64,000 bases of DNA, taken from contig CAYGSU010000012.1 in assembly GCA_964352715.1 (NCBI GenBank), positions 3,860 to 67,859 on the forward strand, given 5' to 3'. This document shows positions 1-8,376 of the stretch, piece after piece (the stretch's first letter is position 1; each line of letters begins with the position of its first letter). The position numbers were made by a program, and so were the translations under genes. The notes below the pieces were generated by a model that made no database searches, had not been told where the DNA came from, and saw only the letters and a list, made by a program, of their open reading frames with translations. This DNA comes from JAVKBW01 sp964352715. Lineage in GTDB: Bacteria > Pseudomonadota > Alphaproteobacteria > UBA8366 > Aestuariispiraceae.

Positions 1-18
1 NNNNNNNNNNNNNNNNNN
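1..18. other. Assembly gap (N run) at window edge
   Basis: Eighteen N bases open the window, the tail of a scaffold gap. The 76 bases between it and the first gene hold no supported gene; a short frame ending in TAA near base 38 could be the tail of an upstream gene but cannot be judged. Confidence 0.95.
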
Positions 19-94
19 TTCAGGTCGAAGTCGCGTAAAGCCGTGTTATATCAACGGCATGGACCCGGCCTTGAGATCGGCGTAGGTTAACCGC

Positions 95-1918
95 ATGAGC
101 GATACCGGGCGCAAGAAATCCTTTCTGGGCGAAGTAACCGCCCCGCTTCTGGCAAAAATGCCGGAAATCGTCTCGATGTCCCTGTTCATCAACGTGCTGT
201 CGCTGGCAGTGCCGATTTTCGTGCTGCAGGTGTATGACCGGGTGGTGTTTCAGGCTGGCCTGACGACGCTGCAGGGGCTGGTGATCGGTGTACTGCTGGC
301 CGTCTCATTCGATTTCATTTTGCGGCAGGTGCGCGGGCGGATCATCCAGCGGATTGCCGTGCGGCTGGACGCCAAGGTCGGCCGCATGCTGTTCGACAAG
401 ATGGCAGCGTTACCGCTGTCGGTGGTTGAATCGAAAACGATGCCACAATGGCAGATGCTGCACCGGGATACCGAAGCCGTGCGCAATGTCTGCGCCGGGC
501 CGCCGATTGCCCTGCTGGTAGACTTGCCGTTCGTGTTGATTTTCATTGCCGTGATCTGGATCGTTGCGCAACCGATCGCCTGGATCCTGACGATAATCGT
601 ACCGGTGTTCATGATTGTTGCCGCCCTGTCGCAGCGCATGATCAGCCACAATACGGAGCAGGAAAAGAACGCGCAGATGAAGCGCGACGCGCTGGTGGCG
701 GAAATGATCGCGGGCCGCACGACCATGAAGGCGCTGGGGCTGGGGTCAGCCCTGTCGAACCGTTGGGAAGAGCGGCAGAGCGAACTTGTCGTCTCGTCGA
801 TCCGGCGCGGCACCCTGACTGACAGCTTCACTCATGTCGGCATGTCGCTGGGGCTGATCGCCTCCATCGCCATGACCTCCGTCGGGGCGCTGGCGATCAT
901 CGACCAGGAACTGACGATGGGCGCGCTGATTGCCGCCAACATGCTGACCAACAAGATCATCGGCCCGATGAACCAGCTTGTCGGTACCTGGCGGCAGCTT
1001 GTCGGTTTCCGTCAGTCCGCCGCCCGCCTTGGCGACCTGTTCAACATACCTGATGAAGTCGGCGCCGGGGCGATGGACCGGCCGCGGCCGGTCGGCGATA
1101 TCCGCCTGGAAGGCATTTCCTACGCCTACGGAAAGGATGGCCCGCCGGTTCTGCAAGGCGTCGATATCGATTTCTCCGCGCAACAGGTGCACGGCGTTAT
1201 CGGTGCCAATGGCAGCGGCAAGACAACGTTGCTCAAGGTTACGCAGCGCCTCTACAGGCCGACCGATGGGCGGGTGCTGATCGACGGTATCGACACCGAC
1301 CAGTTGAGCCGACCGCAATTGACATCGTGGATCGGTTATGTGCCGCAGGACCCGTTTCTGTTTGGCGGCTCGATCAAGGAAAACATCGCCAAGGGCCGTG
1401 ACGGTGTTCCCGACGAGGTTGTTCTGGCGGCGGCGGAAAGCGCCGGCGTGCAGGATTTTGCTGACGAACTGCCGGAAGGATATGAAACCGATATCGGAGA
1501 GGCGGGCCGACGGTTGTCAGCGGGGCAGCGCCAGCGTATCGCAATAGCCCGCGCGCTGATCGACGATCCGCCGATCCTGCTGCTGGATGAACCGTCCGCG
1601 AGCCTCGACCGGGGTGCAGAGGAAAAGCTGGGGGCATTGCTGAAATCGCTGTCTGACACGCGAACGGTCATTGTTGTATCGCATTCGCCCAGCCTGCTGC
1701 GGGTCTGCGATACGATCACCGTGCTGAACAAGGGGGCGGTGGCCCTGACGGGTGAGGCGGAGCGGGTGCTCGACCATTTGAAACGCGGTGCGGGTCAGGA
1801 CGGCGATGCAAACAGGAAACCGGAACAACAGAAGCAGTCCCGGGTGCCGAAGACGGCACCGCCGTTGAAAGCACCGACCGCAAAATCCCCGCCGGATTCT
1901 TCGGAGGCGGCGGAATGA
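95..1918 (+). CDS. Type I secretion system permease/ATPase (PrtD/LapB-like ABC exporter)
   Basis: Inner-membrane ABC half-transporter of a type I secretion system, 607 aa, the usual length. The N-terminal half has about six hydrophobic segments (roughly residues 25-310). The ATPase domain has Walker A GANGSGKT (from residue 370), signature LSAGQRQR (from 474) and Walker B ILLLDEP (from 494). There is no N-terminal C39 peptidase domain, so no leader-cleaving activity is expected. A basic, Pro/Lys-rich C-terminal tail of about 50 residues is probably disordered. The stop overlaps the HlyD gene by 4 bases (ATGA), so the two are translationally coupled. Known for the family: exports RTX-type proteins or adhesins with an HlyD adaptor and a TolC channel. 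No TolC or RTX substrate lies in the window. Confidence 0.93.
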   Translation: MSDTGRKKSFLGEVTAPLLAKMPEIVSMSLFINVLSLAVPIFVLQVYDRVVFQAGLTTLQGLVIGVLLAVSFDFILRQVRGRIIQRIAVRLDAKVGRMLFDKMAALPLSVVESKTMPQWQMLHRDTEAVRNVCAGPPIALLVDLPFVLIFIAVIWIVAQPIAWILTIIVPVFMIVAALSQRMISHNTEQEKNAQMKRDALVAEMIAGRTTMKALGLGSALSNRWEERQSELVVSSIRRGTLTDSFTHVGMSLGLIASIAMTSVGALAIIDQELTMGALIAANMLTNKIIGPMNQLVGTWRQLVGFRQSAARLGDLFNIPDEVGAGAMDRPRPVGDIRLEGISYAYGKDGPPVLQGVDIDFSAQQVHGVIGANGSGKTTLLKVTQRLYRPTDGRVLIDGIDTDQLSRPQLTSWIGYVPQDPFLFGGSIKENIAKGRDGVPDEVVLAAAESAGVQDFADELPEGYETDIGEAGRRLSAGQRQRIAIARALIDDPPILLLDEPSASLDRGAEEKLGALLKSLSDTRTVIVVSHSPSLLRVCDTITVLNKGAVALTGEAERVLDHLKRGAGQDGDANRKPEQQKQSRVPKTAPPLKAPTAKSPPDSSEAAE

Positions 1919-3207
1919 GGCCGCTGGACCGGGTTATTGAAAACAATCCGCTGCCGACATGGCGGCCGCTTGCCTGGGGCATCATGATCCTGCTGACGAC
2001 TGTCGCGGTCTGGGCCTGGACGGCGGAACTCGACACCGTCGCGATGGCGATGGGCGAGGTGAAGCCGCAAGGCGAGGTGAAGGTCATCCAGCATCTTGAA
2101 GGCGGTATTGTCGAGGCGATTGATGTCGCGATCGGCGACGAGGTGCAGATCGGTCAGACCCTGATCCAGCTTGATGTGGATTCTTCCGTTACCAACAAGC
2201 AGGAACTGCTCGTTCGGCTGGACGGGCTGAAGCTGAAAAAGGCTCGGCTGGAAGCGGAAATCGAAGACAAGAAGCTGGAATTTCCGCCGGATATCGCGGA
2301 ACGCAGACCCGGCATGGCGCAGGCTGAAATGCAGACTCATGAAAGCCGGCTGGAATCGCTTTCCCGCGAATTGCAGGTTCTGGCCCGGCAGGAAGAACAG
2401 CGCCAGCTTGAGATCGACGAACTGACCGTTGAGCGCCGCATGACAGACAAGGATCTGGCGCTGGCCCAGGAACGCTGGGACACCGCGAAACCGCTGATCG
2501 ACAAGAAGCTCGTCACGCGCATGGAAGGCCTTGAGCTGGAAGCCCAGGTGCAGACCCTGGACGGCAAGAAGGAAATCCTCGCCGCCTCTCTGCCGCGCGC
2601 CAAGGCTGCCCTTCAGGAAGTGAAGGAAAAGCGCGAAGCCGCGCAGCAGAATTTCCGCTCGGAAGCTGCCAACGCCCTGGCTGACACGCAGCTTGAAATC
2701 GCCCGGACCGTGGAGCTGGTTAACCGCGCGGAACAGGAAGCCGGGCGTCTCGCCATCGTCAGCCCGATCGACGGGATCATCAAAAGCCTGTTCGTGAACA
2801 CGGTTGGCGGCGTGGTGCGGCCGGGCGAGCCGATCATGGAAATTGTGCCTTTACGCGGCAATCTGGTGGTCGAGGCAAGGCTGAAGCCGATCGATATCGG
2901 CTATGTCAAACGCGGCATGCCGGCGACCGTGAAGATGATGACCTACGATTTCATCCGTTACGGATCGCTGGAAGGGAAGGTCATTACCGTCGGTGCGGAT
3001 ATCGAGACGGATCAGACAACCGGTGAGCAGTATTTCCCGATCATTGTCGAGACCGACAAGGGCTACCTGGAAAAGGAAGGCACGCGTTACGATATCTTCG
3101 CAGGCATGCAGACACAGGTCGATATCCACCTCGGCACCAAGACGGTGCTGGACTTTCTGATCCAGCCGGTCCTGAAAATGCGGCAGGAAGCGTTCCGGGA
3201 GCGCTAG
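1915..3207 (+). CDS. HlyD family type I secretion periplasmic adaptor (membrane fusion protein)
   Basis: 430 aa adaptor that would bridge the upstream ABC exporter to an outer-membrane TolC-like channel. It has a short cytoplasmic N-terminus, one transmembrane helix at about residues 20-40, a lipoyl/barrel half-motif (HLEGGIVEAIDVAIGDEV near 60-80), a long charged coiled coil at about 95-275, the returning lipoyl half (LAIVSPIDGIIKSL) and a C-terminal beta-barrel region typical of HlyD/PrtE/LapC. Start ATG overlaps the stop of the ABC gene (ATGA), a standard T1SS pair. The stop codon shares bases with the stop of the convergent gene on the other strand. Confidence 0.93.
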   Translation: MRPLDRVIENNPLPTWRPLAWGIMILLTTVAVWAWTAELDTVAMAMGEVKPQGEVKVIQHLEGGIVEAIDVAIGDEVQIGQTLIQLDVDSSVTNKQELLVRLDGLKLKKARLEAEIEDKKLEFPPDIAERRPGMAQAEMQTHESRLESLSRELQVLARQEEQRQLEIDELTVERRMTDKDLALAQERWDTAKPLIDKKLVTRMEGLELEAQVQTLDGKKEILAASLPRAKAALQEVKEKREAAQQNFRSEAANALADTQLEIARTVELVNRAEQEAGRLAIVSPIDGIIKSLFVNTVGGVVRPGEPIMEIVPLRGNLVVEARLKPIDIGYVKRGMPATVKMMTYDFIRYGSLEGKVITVGADIETDQTTGEQYFPIIVETDKGYLEKEGTRYDIFAGMQTQVDIHLGTKTVLDFLIQPVLKMRQEAFRER

Positions 3208-4040
3208 GTCCTGCGACGGCCGACAATCACCACAACAATCAGACCGAAGGCCAGCAGAGGCAGGGTCGGGGGAACCGGCACTTCTGTCAGCAAGCTGCTT
3301 TGCCGGATGATGGCCTCACTGGCCTGACTGATTTCCGGTATGAAGGTTTCATCGACGAAACTTGCCGCGGACAGAACAGGCGACATCAGGAAGCCATCAA
3401 ACACATCGTGCCCGGCGCCCAGAACATGGCCGATCTGATGTGCGAGCGCCGCCGTCACGAGGCGAAGGAGCGGGTCTGTCGGCCCCGGCGGAAAGACTTC
3501 CTCGAAAATGCCATTGCCGAGATACCTGAAGAACCGGTCTGGAAAAAGTTCGAACAGGTCTGCCGTGTCGATGGGATCGAACAGACCGGCATCGATATCC
3601 AGGCTGAGCGAATTTTCAACAATAGCGAAGGGCCTTGATATTGCGAAGCCCGGCGAGTTGATGAACCCCAACCCCGGTAATGGTCCTTCGATTTCACCGG
3701 TGAATCCGACATAGATGGTAAAGTCGTCAACACCCAGGCTGGTCTGTTCTTCGCTGAACTTCGTTAAGGCGTCATCGGGATCAATGTCGCCATTGATGTC
3801 GCGGCTGAAGGAAAGCGTGTCGATTTCCGTTGCTGACCGCACCCTGGCCTCGATGCCGATCTGCTCGAAGATCAGGTTGAGGTAGGCGCTGTCGAAAAGC
3901 GGCGGCCTGCAGGTTTCCGGATGACCGGATTCGCACAAGCTGACGGGTTGCAGGTTGAATCGAAGGCCGGCAGCGTATGACGAATTGATCGCGCATACGC
4001 ACAGCATCAGCCCCGCAGCCAGTGCTGCAAGCTTGTTCAT
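3204..4040 (-). CDS. Secreted metzincin-like protein with PEP-CTERM-type tail; catalytic Glu replaced by Gln
   Basis: 278 aa. The start is placed at the ATG at 4040, which opens a classical signal peptide (about 1-23, cleavage after SYA) and has an AGGA element upstream; the longer frame adds no signal-like sequence. Residues 201-212 read HQIGHVLGAGHD, the zinc-binding HExxHxxGxxHD motif of metzincins (matrixin type) except that the catalytic Glu at 202 is Gln (codon CAG). A downstream FLMSP resembles the Met-turn. The C-terminus has VPVPPTLPLLAF, a hydrophobic helix and RRR, resembling PEP-CTERM/VPLPA sorting signals processed by exosortase; no exosortase is visible here. The protein is probably exported and cell-surface processed. 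Whether it is a protease is doubtful; zinc binding could remain. It is convergent with the T1SS pair, and no RTX repeats are seen. Confidence 0.72.
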   Translation of the reverse strand: MNKLAALAAGLMLCVCAINSSYAAGLRFNLQPVSLCESGHPETCRPPLFDSAYLNLIFEQIGIEARVRSATEIDTLSFSRDINGDIDPDDALTKFSEEQTSLGVDDFTIYVGFTGEIEGPLPGLGFINSPGFAISRPFAIVENSLSLDIDAGLFDPIDTADLFELFPDRFFRYLGNGIFEEVFPPGPTDPLLRLVTAALAHQIGHVLGAGHDVFDGFLMSPVLSAASFVDETFIPEISQASEAIIRQSSLLTEVPVPPTLPLLAFGLIVVVIVGRRRT

Positions 4041-4160
4041 GTCGTTAATTCCTGCCCGAATTAAGTCCCACGCCTTCAAAACTAGCACAATTTGCATGTT
4101 GTGCATTGAAAAAGTACCGGAAGGTCGGCCCTTTCACTTTTGTGTAACAGGGCAGGGCTG

Positions 4161-5516
4161 TCAGGCCGACATTTCGCCCAGGAATCCGTCGATAACCTGA
4201 AGGTAGCGGTCCACGTCCTCCGGCGCATGCGCGAAGGAACAGGACGGGCCGGCGGTCAATACGGCATCCCACACGCCGCGATTGGCACAATACACACGGC
4301 GTGTGTCGACGAACAACGGGTCGAGTGACCGTGCGCCATCCACGGCCGTTCGGTGTAACGTCTCCTGCATGACATAACCGCTGCGCCCGGCGATATGCGG
4401 GGCGCGCCAGGCAAGACCGTGCTCTGAAAACAGGGTTTGCAGCCCGTCTCCAAGGCGGTCTCCCAGCGCGGTGAGATCATCGTAAGCCTGCTCGGTCAGA
4501 CATTCCGTTGCAGCGATACGGGCGGCGGTGACGGCGATGGCGTTGGCGTAGGTTGTGCCGCCGATGGCAATACCTGTCGCGCCGGCATCGGAATGCAGGT
4601 TGGCTTCCAGCACATCCTTGATAGCGCCGGTCATGCCATAAACAGCGAAAGGAATGCCGCTGCCGAGTCCTTTGCCCAGAACCTGAAAATCAGGCTCCAG
4701 CGACCATTGTCGGGAAACTCCGCCAAATCCCATGCTGTAGGTATGGGATTCATCGGCGGCGAACAGTGCGCCGGCATCGCGGATCATCTGCCTTGCGGTG
4801 GGCCAGAACCCGTCATCCGGCAGAATGATACCGACATTGGTCAGCAGCGGTTCGGCCATCACACAGGCGACGTCGCCGGGGGCAAGCGCGTCCTTCAGGG
4901 CGTCCAGATTGTTGAATTCAACCACCCGGATTTCGCCGGATGCGTCGGGATGCAGACCCATCGTTGCATTGTCGTCGCCGTAGCCATCGGCCATGAATTC
5001 ATCGACATGGCCATGATAGCGCCCGTCGAACATTACCATTTTGGTCCGCCCGGTGGCGAAACGGGCGATGCGCATCACTTCCGTATTCGCGCCCGACGCG
5101 CTGCCGGAAAACTGCCAATACGGCACCACGCCCCAGTTCGCCAATGCCTTTCCGGCGGCGGCTGCGTCTTCGGTCGGTTGCAGGAAGGACACGCCTTTTT
5201 CGAGGCGTTTTGCCACTTCCCGCGTTATCGCCGGCGGCGCGAAACCGAGACAGGCGGCGAGGTCAGCCTGGTTCATATCGATGTAGCGATTGCCGTCGAT
5301 ATCGGTGAAATAGGCACCCTTGCCATGGTCGATGAAGACCGGCGGCAGGCGCTGCAGCCCTGCCATCCACGCCATCGGCACGCCGGACGGCATAGCCTGC
5401 GCGGCCTCTTGCCGCATTGCGAGGGATTTCGGAACGCGGGCGGTAAAGGCGGCATCCTCGCGCTCGCGCATCGCCGCAAGGTTGCGGCGCTGGCGGTCGG
5501 TCAGAAGGCCGGTCAC
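4161..5516 (-). CDS. Class III PLP aminotransferase (glutamate-1-semialdehyde aminomutase-like)
   Basis: 451 aa if started at GTG 5516, which overlaps the upstream gene's TGA (GTGA coupling); an ATG 51 bases further upstream gives 468 aa and would overlap that gene. Fold-type I class III features are clear: GSASGANTEVMRIAR phosphate-binding segment, ADESHTYSMG with the PLP-pyridine Asp (about residue 255) and VLGKGLGSG with the Schiff-base Lys (about residue 282). The family includes HemL and omega-amino acid aminotransferases. The neighbouring hydrolase is of the N-carbamoyl-amino-acid amidohydrolase type. That favours a catabolic aminotransferase acting on the amino acid it releases rather than HemL in tetrapyrrole synthesis. 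That pairing is inference; the substrate is unknown. Confidence 0.85.
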   Translation of the reverse strand: MTGLLTDRQRRNLAAMREREDAAFTARVPKSLAMRQEAAQAMPSGVPMAWMAGLQRLPPVFIDHGKGAYFTDIDGNRYIDMNQADLAACLGFAPPAITREVAKRLEKGVSFLQPTEDAAAAGKALANWGVVPYWQFSGSASGANTEVMRIARFATGRTKMVMFDGRYHGHVDEFMADGYGDDNATMGLHPDASGEIRVVEFNNLDALKDALAPGDVACVMAEPLLTNVGIILPDDGFWPTARQMIRDAGALFAADESHTYSMGFGGVSRQWSLEPDFQVLGKGLGSGIPFAVYGMTGAIKDVLEANLHSDAGATGIAIGGTTYANAIAVTAARIAATECLTEQAYDDLTALGDRLGDGLQTLFSEHGLAWRAPHIAGRSGYVMQETLHRTAVDGARSLDPLFVDTRRVYCANRGVWDAVLTAGPSCSFAHAPEDVDRYLQVIDGFLGEMSA

Positions 5517-6766
5517 TGGTTGTGCCCCGCCTGCCGCCAGCCGGCGGTTTCCATCATCGCATGGCATAGAACATTGCAGCCCGCCTCGATATCTTCCGGC
5601 GTCGCATTTTCGATTTCGTTGTGGCTGATGCCGTCCTCGCAGGGCACGAAGATCATCGCCGTTGGCGCGGTGCGGGCGACATAGACCGCATCATGACCCG
5701 CACCGGACACCATATCGCGGTTCGGCAGATCATGCGCCTTCGCACCCGCCCGCACACGGTCGAGCAGGGTTTCGTCGAACGGGGTGGGCGCGAAATACCA
5801 GAAATCTTTCAGCGCGATGCTGACGCCGTCTTCTTCCTGTATCGACGAAACGGCGGCGCGCAGGGCGGCATCCATGGCCGACAGGGTATCGTCATTGGGG
5901 TTTCGCATGTCGATGGTCAGGAACACCTCGCCGGGGATGACGTTGCGGGAATTCGGGCGCACCTGCATATGGCCGACCGTCGTGCAGGCATTGGGCGCGA
6001 AATCATGGCCGATGCGGTTGACCGCCTGCACCAGTTTCGATGCACTGACCAGCGCATCCTTGCGGATCGGCATCGGCGTCGGCCCGGCATGGGATTCCAT
6101 GCCTGTCACGGTTGCTTCGTACCAGCGCTGGCCCTGTCCGCCGGTGACGACACCGATCGGCAGTTCTTCCTTTTCCAGAATAGGCCCCTGTTCGATATGC
6201 GCTTCGAAATAGGCCGTCATCGGGTGGTCAGTGGGGTCAAGATCGCCGGCATCGCCGATGGCGGCCAGTTCGTCACCGAAACGTTTGCCGTCTTCGTCGG
6301 TCTTGTCGAGAATTTCCTGTAGACTGAAGGCTCCGGCCAGAACACCTGAGCCCATCATCGCCGGCGAGAACCGCGAACCTTCCTCGTTGGTCCATACGGC
6401 GACTTCTATCGGGGCATCTGTTTCAATCTCGTGATCGTTCAGGCTGCGCACCACTTCCAACCCCGCCAGCACGCCGTAAACACCATCGAACTTGCCGCCG
6501 GTCGGCTGGCTGTCGAGATGACTGCCGGTGACCACGGGAGGCATCGCCGGATTGCGACCCGGGCGTCGCGCGTAGATATTGCCGACCTTGTCGACAGAAA
6601 TCGTCATGCCGGCCTCTTCACACCAGGATTTGAACAGGCTGCGGCTTTGACCGTCCAGGTCCGTCAGCGCCAGTCGGCAGACGCCACCTTTCGGCGTTTC
6701 GCCGATTTTCGCCATTTCCATCAGGCTGTTCCACAGGCGGTCCTTGTTGATCTTCAGCGCAGTCAT
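5513..6766 (-). CDS. M20-family Zn-dependent hydrolase of the N-carbamoyl-L-amino acid / allantoate amidohydrolase group
   Basis: 417 aa from ATG 6766, chosen because GAGGAAA precedes it and the protein then has normal family length; the longer open frame would overlap the divergent gene. Bimetal-site motifs are present: GSHLDSQPTGGKFDG (His83, Asp94), TNEEGSRF (Glu128/129) and EAHIEQGP (His190), plus GAGHDAVY near the C-terminus. The HIEQGP and NEEGSRF segments are hallmarks of the hydantoinase/carbamoylase (HyuC, allantoate amidohydrolase, beta-ureidopropionase) branch. It would release an amino acid, CO2 and ammonia from an N-carbamoyl substrate in the cytoplasm. It is coupled to the downstream aminotransferase by a 4-base overlap. 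The exact substrate cannot be read from the sequence. Confidence 0.88.
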   Translation of the reverse strand: MTALKINKDRLWNSLMEMAKIGETPKGGVCRLALTDLDGQSRSLFKSWCEEAGMTISVDKVGNIYARRPGRNPAMPPVVTGSHLDSQPTGGKFDGVYGVLAGLEVVRSLNDHEIETDAPIEVAVWTNEEGSRFSPAMMGSGVLAGAFSLQEILDKTDEDGKRFGDELAAIGDAGDLDPTDHPMTAYFEAHIEQGPILEKEELPIGVVTGGQGQRWYEATVTGMESHAGPTPMPIRKDALVSASKLVQAVNRIGHDFAPNACTTVGHMQVRPNSRNVIPGEVFLTIDMRNPNDDTLSAMDAALRAAVSSIQEEDGVSIALKDFWYFAPTPFDETLLDRVRAGAKAHDLPNRDMVSGAGHDAVYVARTAPTAMIFVPCEDGISHNEIENATPEDIEAGCNVLCHAMMETAGWRQAGHNQ

Positions 6767-6787
6767 TGGTTTCCTCGTAACGTGATG

Positions 6788-6812
6788 TGGTAGGCTGGTG
6801 TCTGCCCTACCA
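6788..6812. promoter_or_regulatory. Inverted repeat in the divergent promoter region
   Basis: TGGTAGG at 6788-6794 and its exact complement CCTACCA at 6806-6812 are separated by 11 bases. They lie inside the 62-base region between the divergent starts at 6766 and 6829. A regulator site is inferred from position and symmetry; no cognate regulator gene is adjacent. Confidence 0.4.
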
Positions 6813-6828
6813 ACCGTATCGGGCCGGA

Positions 6829-7299
6829 ATGACAGACGAAACCTACATTTTGCAGGTTTTCGCCATCGTGTTGGCGATTGCGGCGGCCATCTTTGCTGGC
6901 CGGTTCGGATTTCGCAAATGGTTGTTGCACAGATATCTGATGCGGGTGCCGACGCTCGATACGTCGACGGTACTGTTCGGGGAAAAGTGGGATATCGGGC
7001 TATCGGTGGATAAACAAACCCTGCATCTGCTGCGCCGCAAGGATCGCAAGGCGATCCGCGTCCGCTCGGTCCTCGGGTATCGGCGGTTCGAAGATCGAAA
7101 GCTCGAACGCGGTGTTTCGGGGCGGCTGACCGAGGGCGGTGCGTCGGAAGTGATCCTGGAATACAAGGGCAGTCAAGGCAAGGAAGACGAACCGCTGACA
7201 TATGGCAGTCATTCGGAAGCTGACAAGGTTTGCCGCTATCTCGAACAGCGTGGCTTTCGCCGCCTCTCCATGAAGGCTAACCTGCGATTCAGAGGCTGA
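6829..7299 (+). CDS. Conserved hypothetical membrane-anchored protein
   Basis: 157 aa from ATG 6829 (a CCGGA stretch precedes it; the upstream in-frame start gives an implausible N-terminus). One transmembrane helix lies at about residues 6-27, followed by a basic hinge (RKWLLHRYLMR) and a cytoplasmic, charged, beta-rich domain of about 115 residues containing GEKWDIGLSVDKQTLHLL. I do not recognise the family. The short-strand pattern could be a small PH-like or similar beta domain, but this is a guess. It lies 23 bases before the HDAC-family gene and is probably co-transcribed with it; it is divergent from the amidohydrolase. Confidence 0.75.
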   Translation: MTDETYILQVFAIVLAIAAAIFAGRFGFRKWLLHRYLMRVPTLDTSTVLFGEKWDIGLSVDKQTLHLLRRKDRKAIRVRSVLGYRRFEDRKLERGVSGRLTEGGASEVILEYKGSQGKEDEPLTYGSHSEADKVCRYLEQRGFRRLSMKANLRFRG

Positions 7300-7322
7300 A
7301 TTGCAAAACTGAGGCGTATCAG

Positions 7323-8354
7323 ATGAAGGTCTATTTCCGCGACGGACAGAAAAAGCATAACCCGAAGAATTTTCTGGTGATGGGCAACACCCTGCCTAAT
7401 CCGGAAACGCCGGAACGCGCGGATGCCCTGCTGTCGGCGGCGATATCAAGCGGGCTCGATCTGGAGGCACCCGACCTGTGCGGGCTGGGGCCGGTGGCGG
7501 CGATTCATAGCCCGGCCTATCTTGAATTCCTGCGCACCATCCACCGCGAATGGTCGAACATTCCCGGAGCGGGGCCGGAAGTTGTGCCGAACATTCATCC
7601 GAACCGGCTGTCGGCAGATGCGGTGATCACATCGCCGGCCGGCAAGGCCGGTCTGTACATGGCTGATACCGCCTGTCCGATTTCCGGCGATACCTGGGCG
7701 TCGGCGCTGGAAAGCGCCTCTTGCGCGGTTGCAGCTGCGGAAACCGTACTCAGCGGGGCAGGGGAAGCCTATGCCCTGTGCCGCCCGCCGGGGCATCACG
7801 CCTTTGCCGACATGGCGGGCGGCTTCTGTTTCCTGAACAATTCAGCGATTGCCGCCCAGAGTCTGCGACGGGACCATGACCGGGTCGCGATCCTTGATGT
7901 CGATGTCCATCACGGCAATGGCACGCAGGGTGTGTTCTACCGCCGGTCGGATGTCCTGACGGTTTCGATCCACCGCGATCCGGTGGCGTATTACCCGTTC
8001 TACTGGGGCCATGCGCATGAATTCGGCGAGGGAGACGGCCAGGGTTGCAACTTGAACCTGCCGCTGCCGAAGGGATCGGGCGACGATGCTTTTCTCGATG
8101 CTTTGCAAACAGCGTTGCAGCGCATCACTGCGTTCGCACCGGGAGCGCTGGTGGTGGCTTTAGGCCTTGATGCGCATGAAAGCGACCCGCTGCGCGGCCT
8201 TCAGGTCACGACGGACGGCTTTGCGCGAATTGCCGAGGCAATTGGCCGGTTGTCACTGCCGACCGTTCTGGTGCAGGAAGGCGGCTATCTGAACGACGCG
8301 CTTGGCCCTAATCTCGGGTCTGCCCTGAAAGGCTTCATGGCGTCGCGTACTTAA
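7323..8354 (+). CDS. Histone-deacetylase-superfamily protein, acetylpolyamine amidohydrolase-like
   Basis: 343 aa, standard for bacterial acetylpolyamine amidohydrolases (AphA type). Zinc amidohydrolase motifs are complete: PPGHHA (catalytic pair His158/His159), LDVDVHHGNGTQ (metal ligands Asp194, His196), GLDAHESDP (third ligand Asp283) and EGGYL with the catalytic Tyr. The segment FYWGHAHEFGEGDGQG matches the loop typical of the polyamine deacetylase branch rather than AcuC. It is predicted to remove acetyl groups from polyamines or other acyl-amines in the cytoplasm. GAGG stands 8 bases before the ATG. It is convergent with the DMSP-lyase-like gene 22 bases downstream. The window has a second, distant HDAC-family gene at 54373. 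Confidence 0.9.
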   Translation: MKVYFRDGQKKHNPKNFLVMGNTLPNPETPERADALLSAAISSGLDLEAPDLCGLGPVAAIHSPAYLEFLRTIHREWSNIPGAGPEVVPNIHPNRLSADAVITSPAGKAGLYMADTACPISGDTWASALESASCAVAAAETVLSGAGEAYALCRPPGHHAFADMAGGFCFLNNSAIAAQSLRRDHDRVAILDVDVHHGNGTQGVFYRRSDVLTVSIHRDPVAYYPFYWGHAHEFGEGDGQGCNLNLPLPKGSGDDAFLDALQTALQRITAFAPGALVVALGLDAHESDPLRGLQVTTDGFARIAEAIGRLSLPTVLVQEGGYLNDALGPNLGSALKGFMASRT

Positions 8355-8376
8355 GAAAACGCGTGCAAAGAAAGGG

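Noticed and set aside
4437..5684. Long open frame of 415 codons on the plus strand opposite the aminotransferase gene
   Set aside because: Its translation is compositionally odd and mirrors codon use of the well-supported minus-strand gene.
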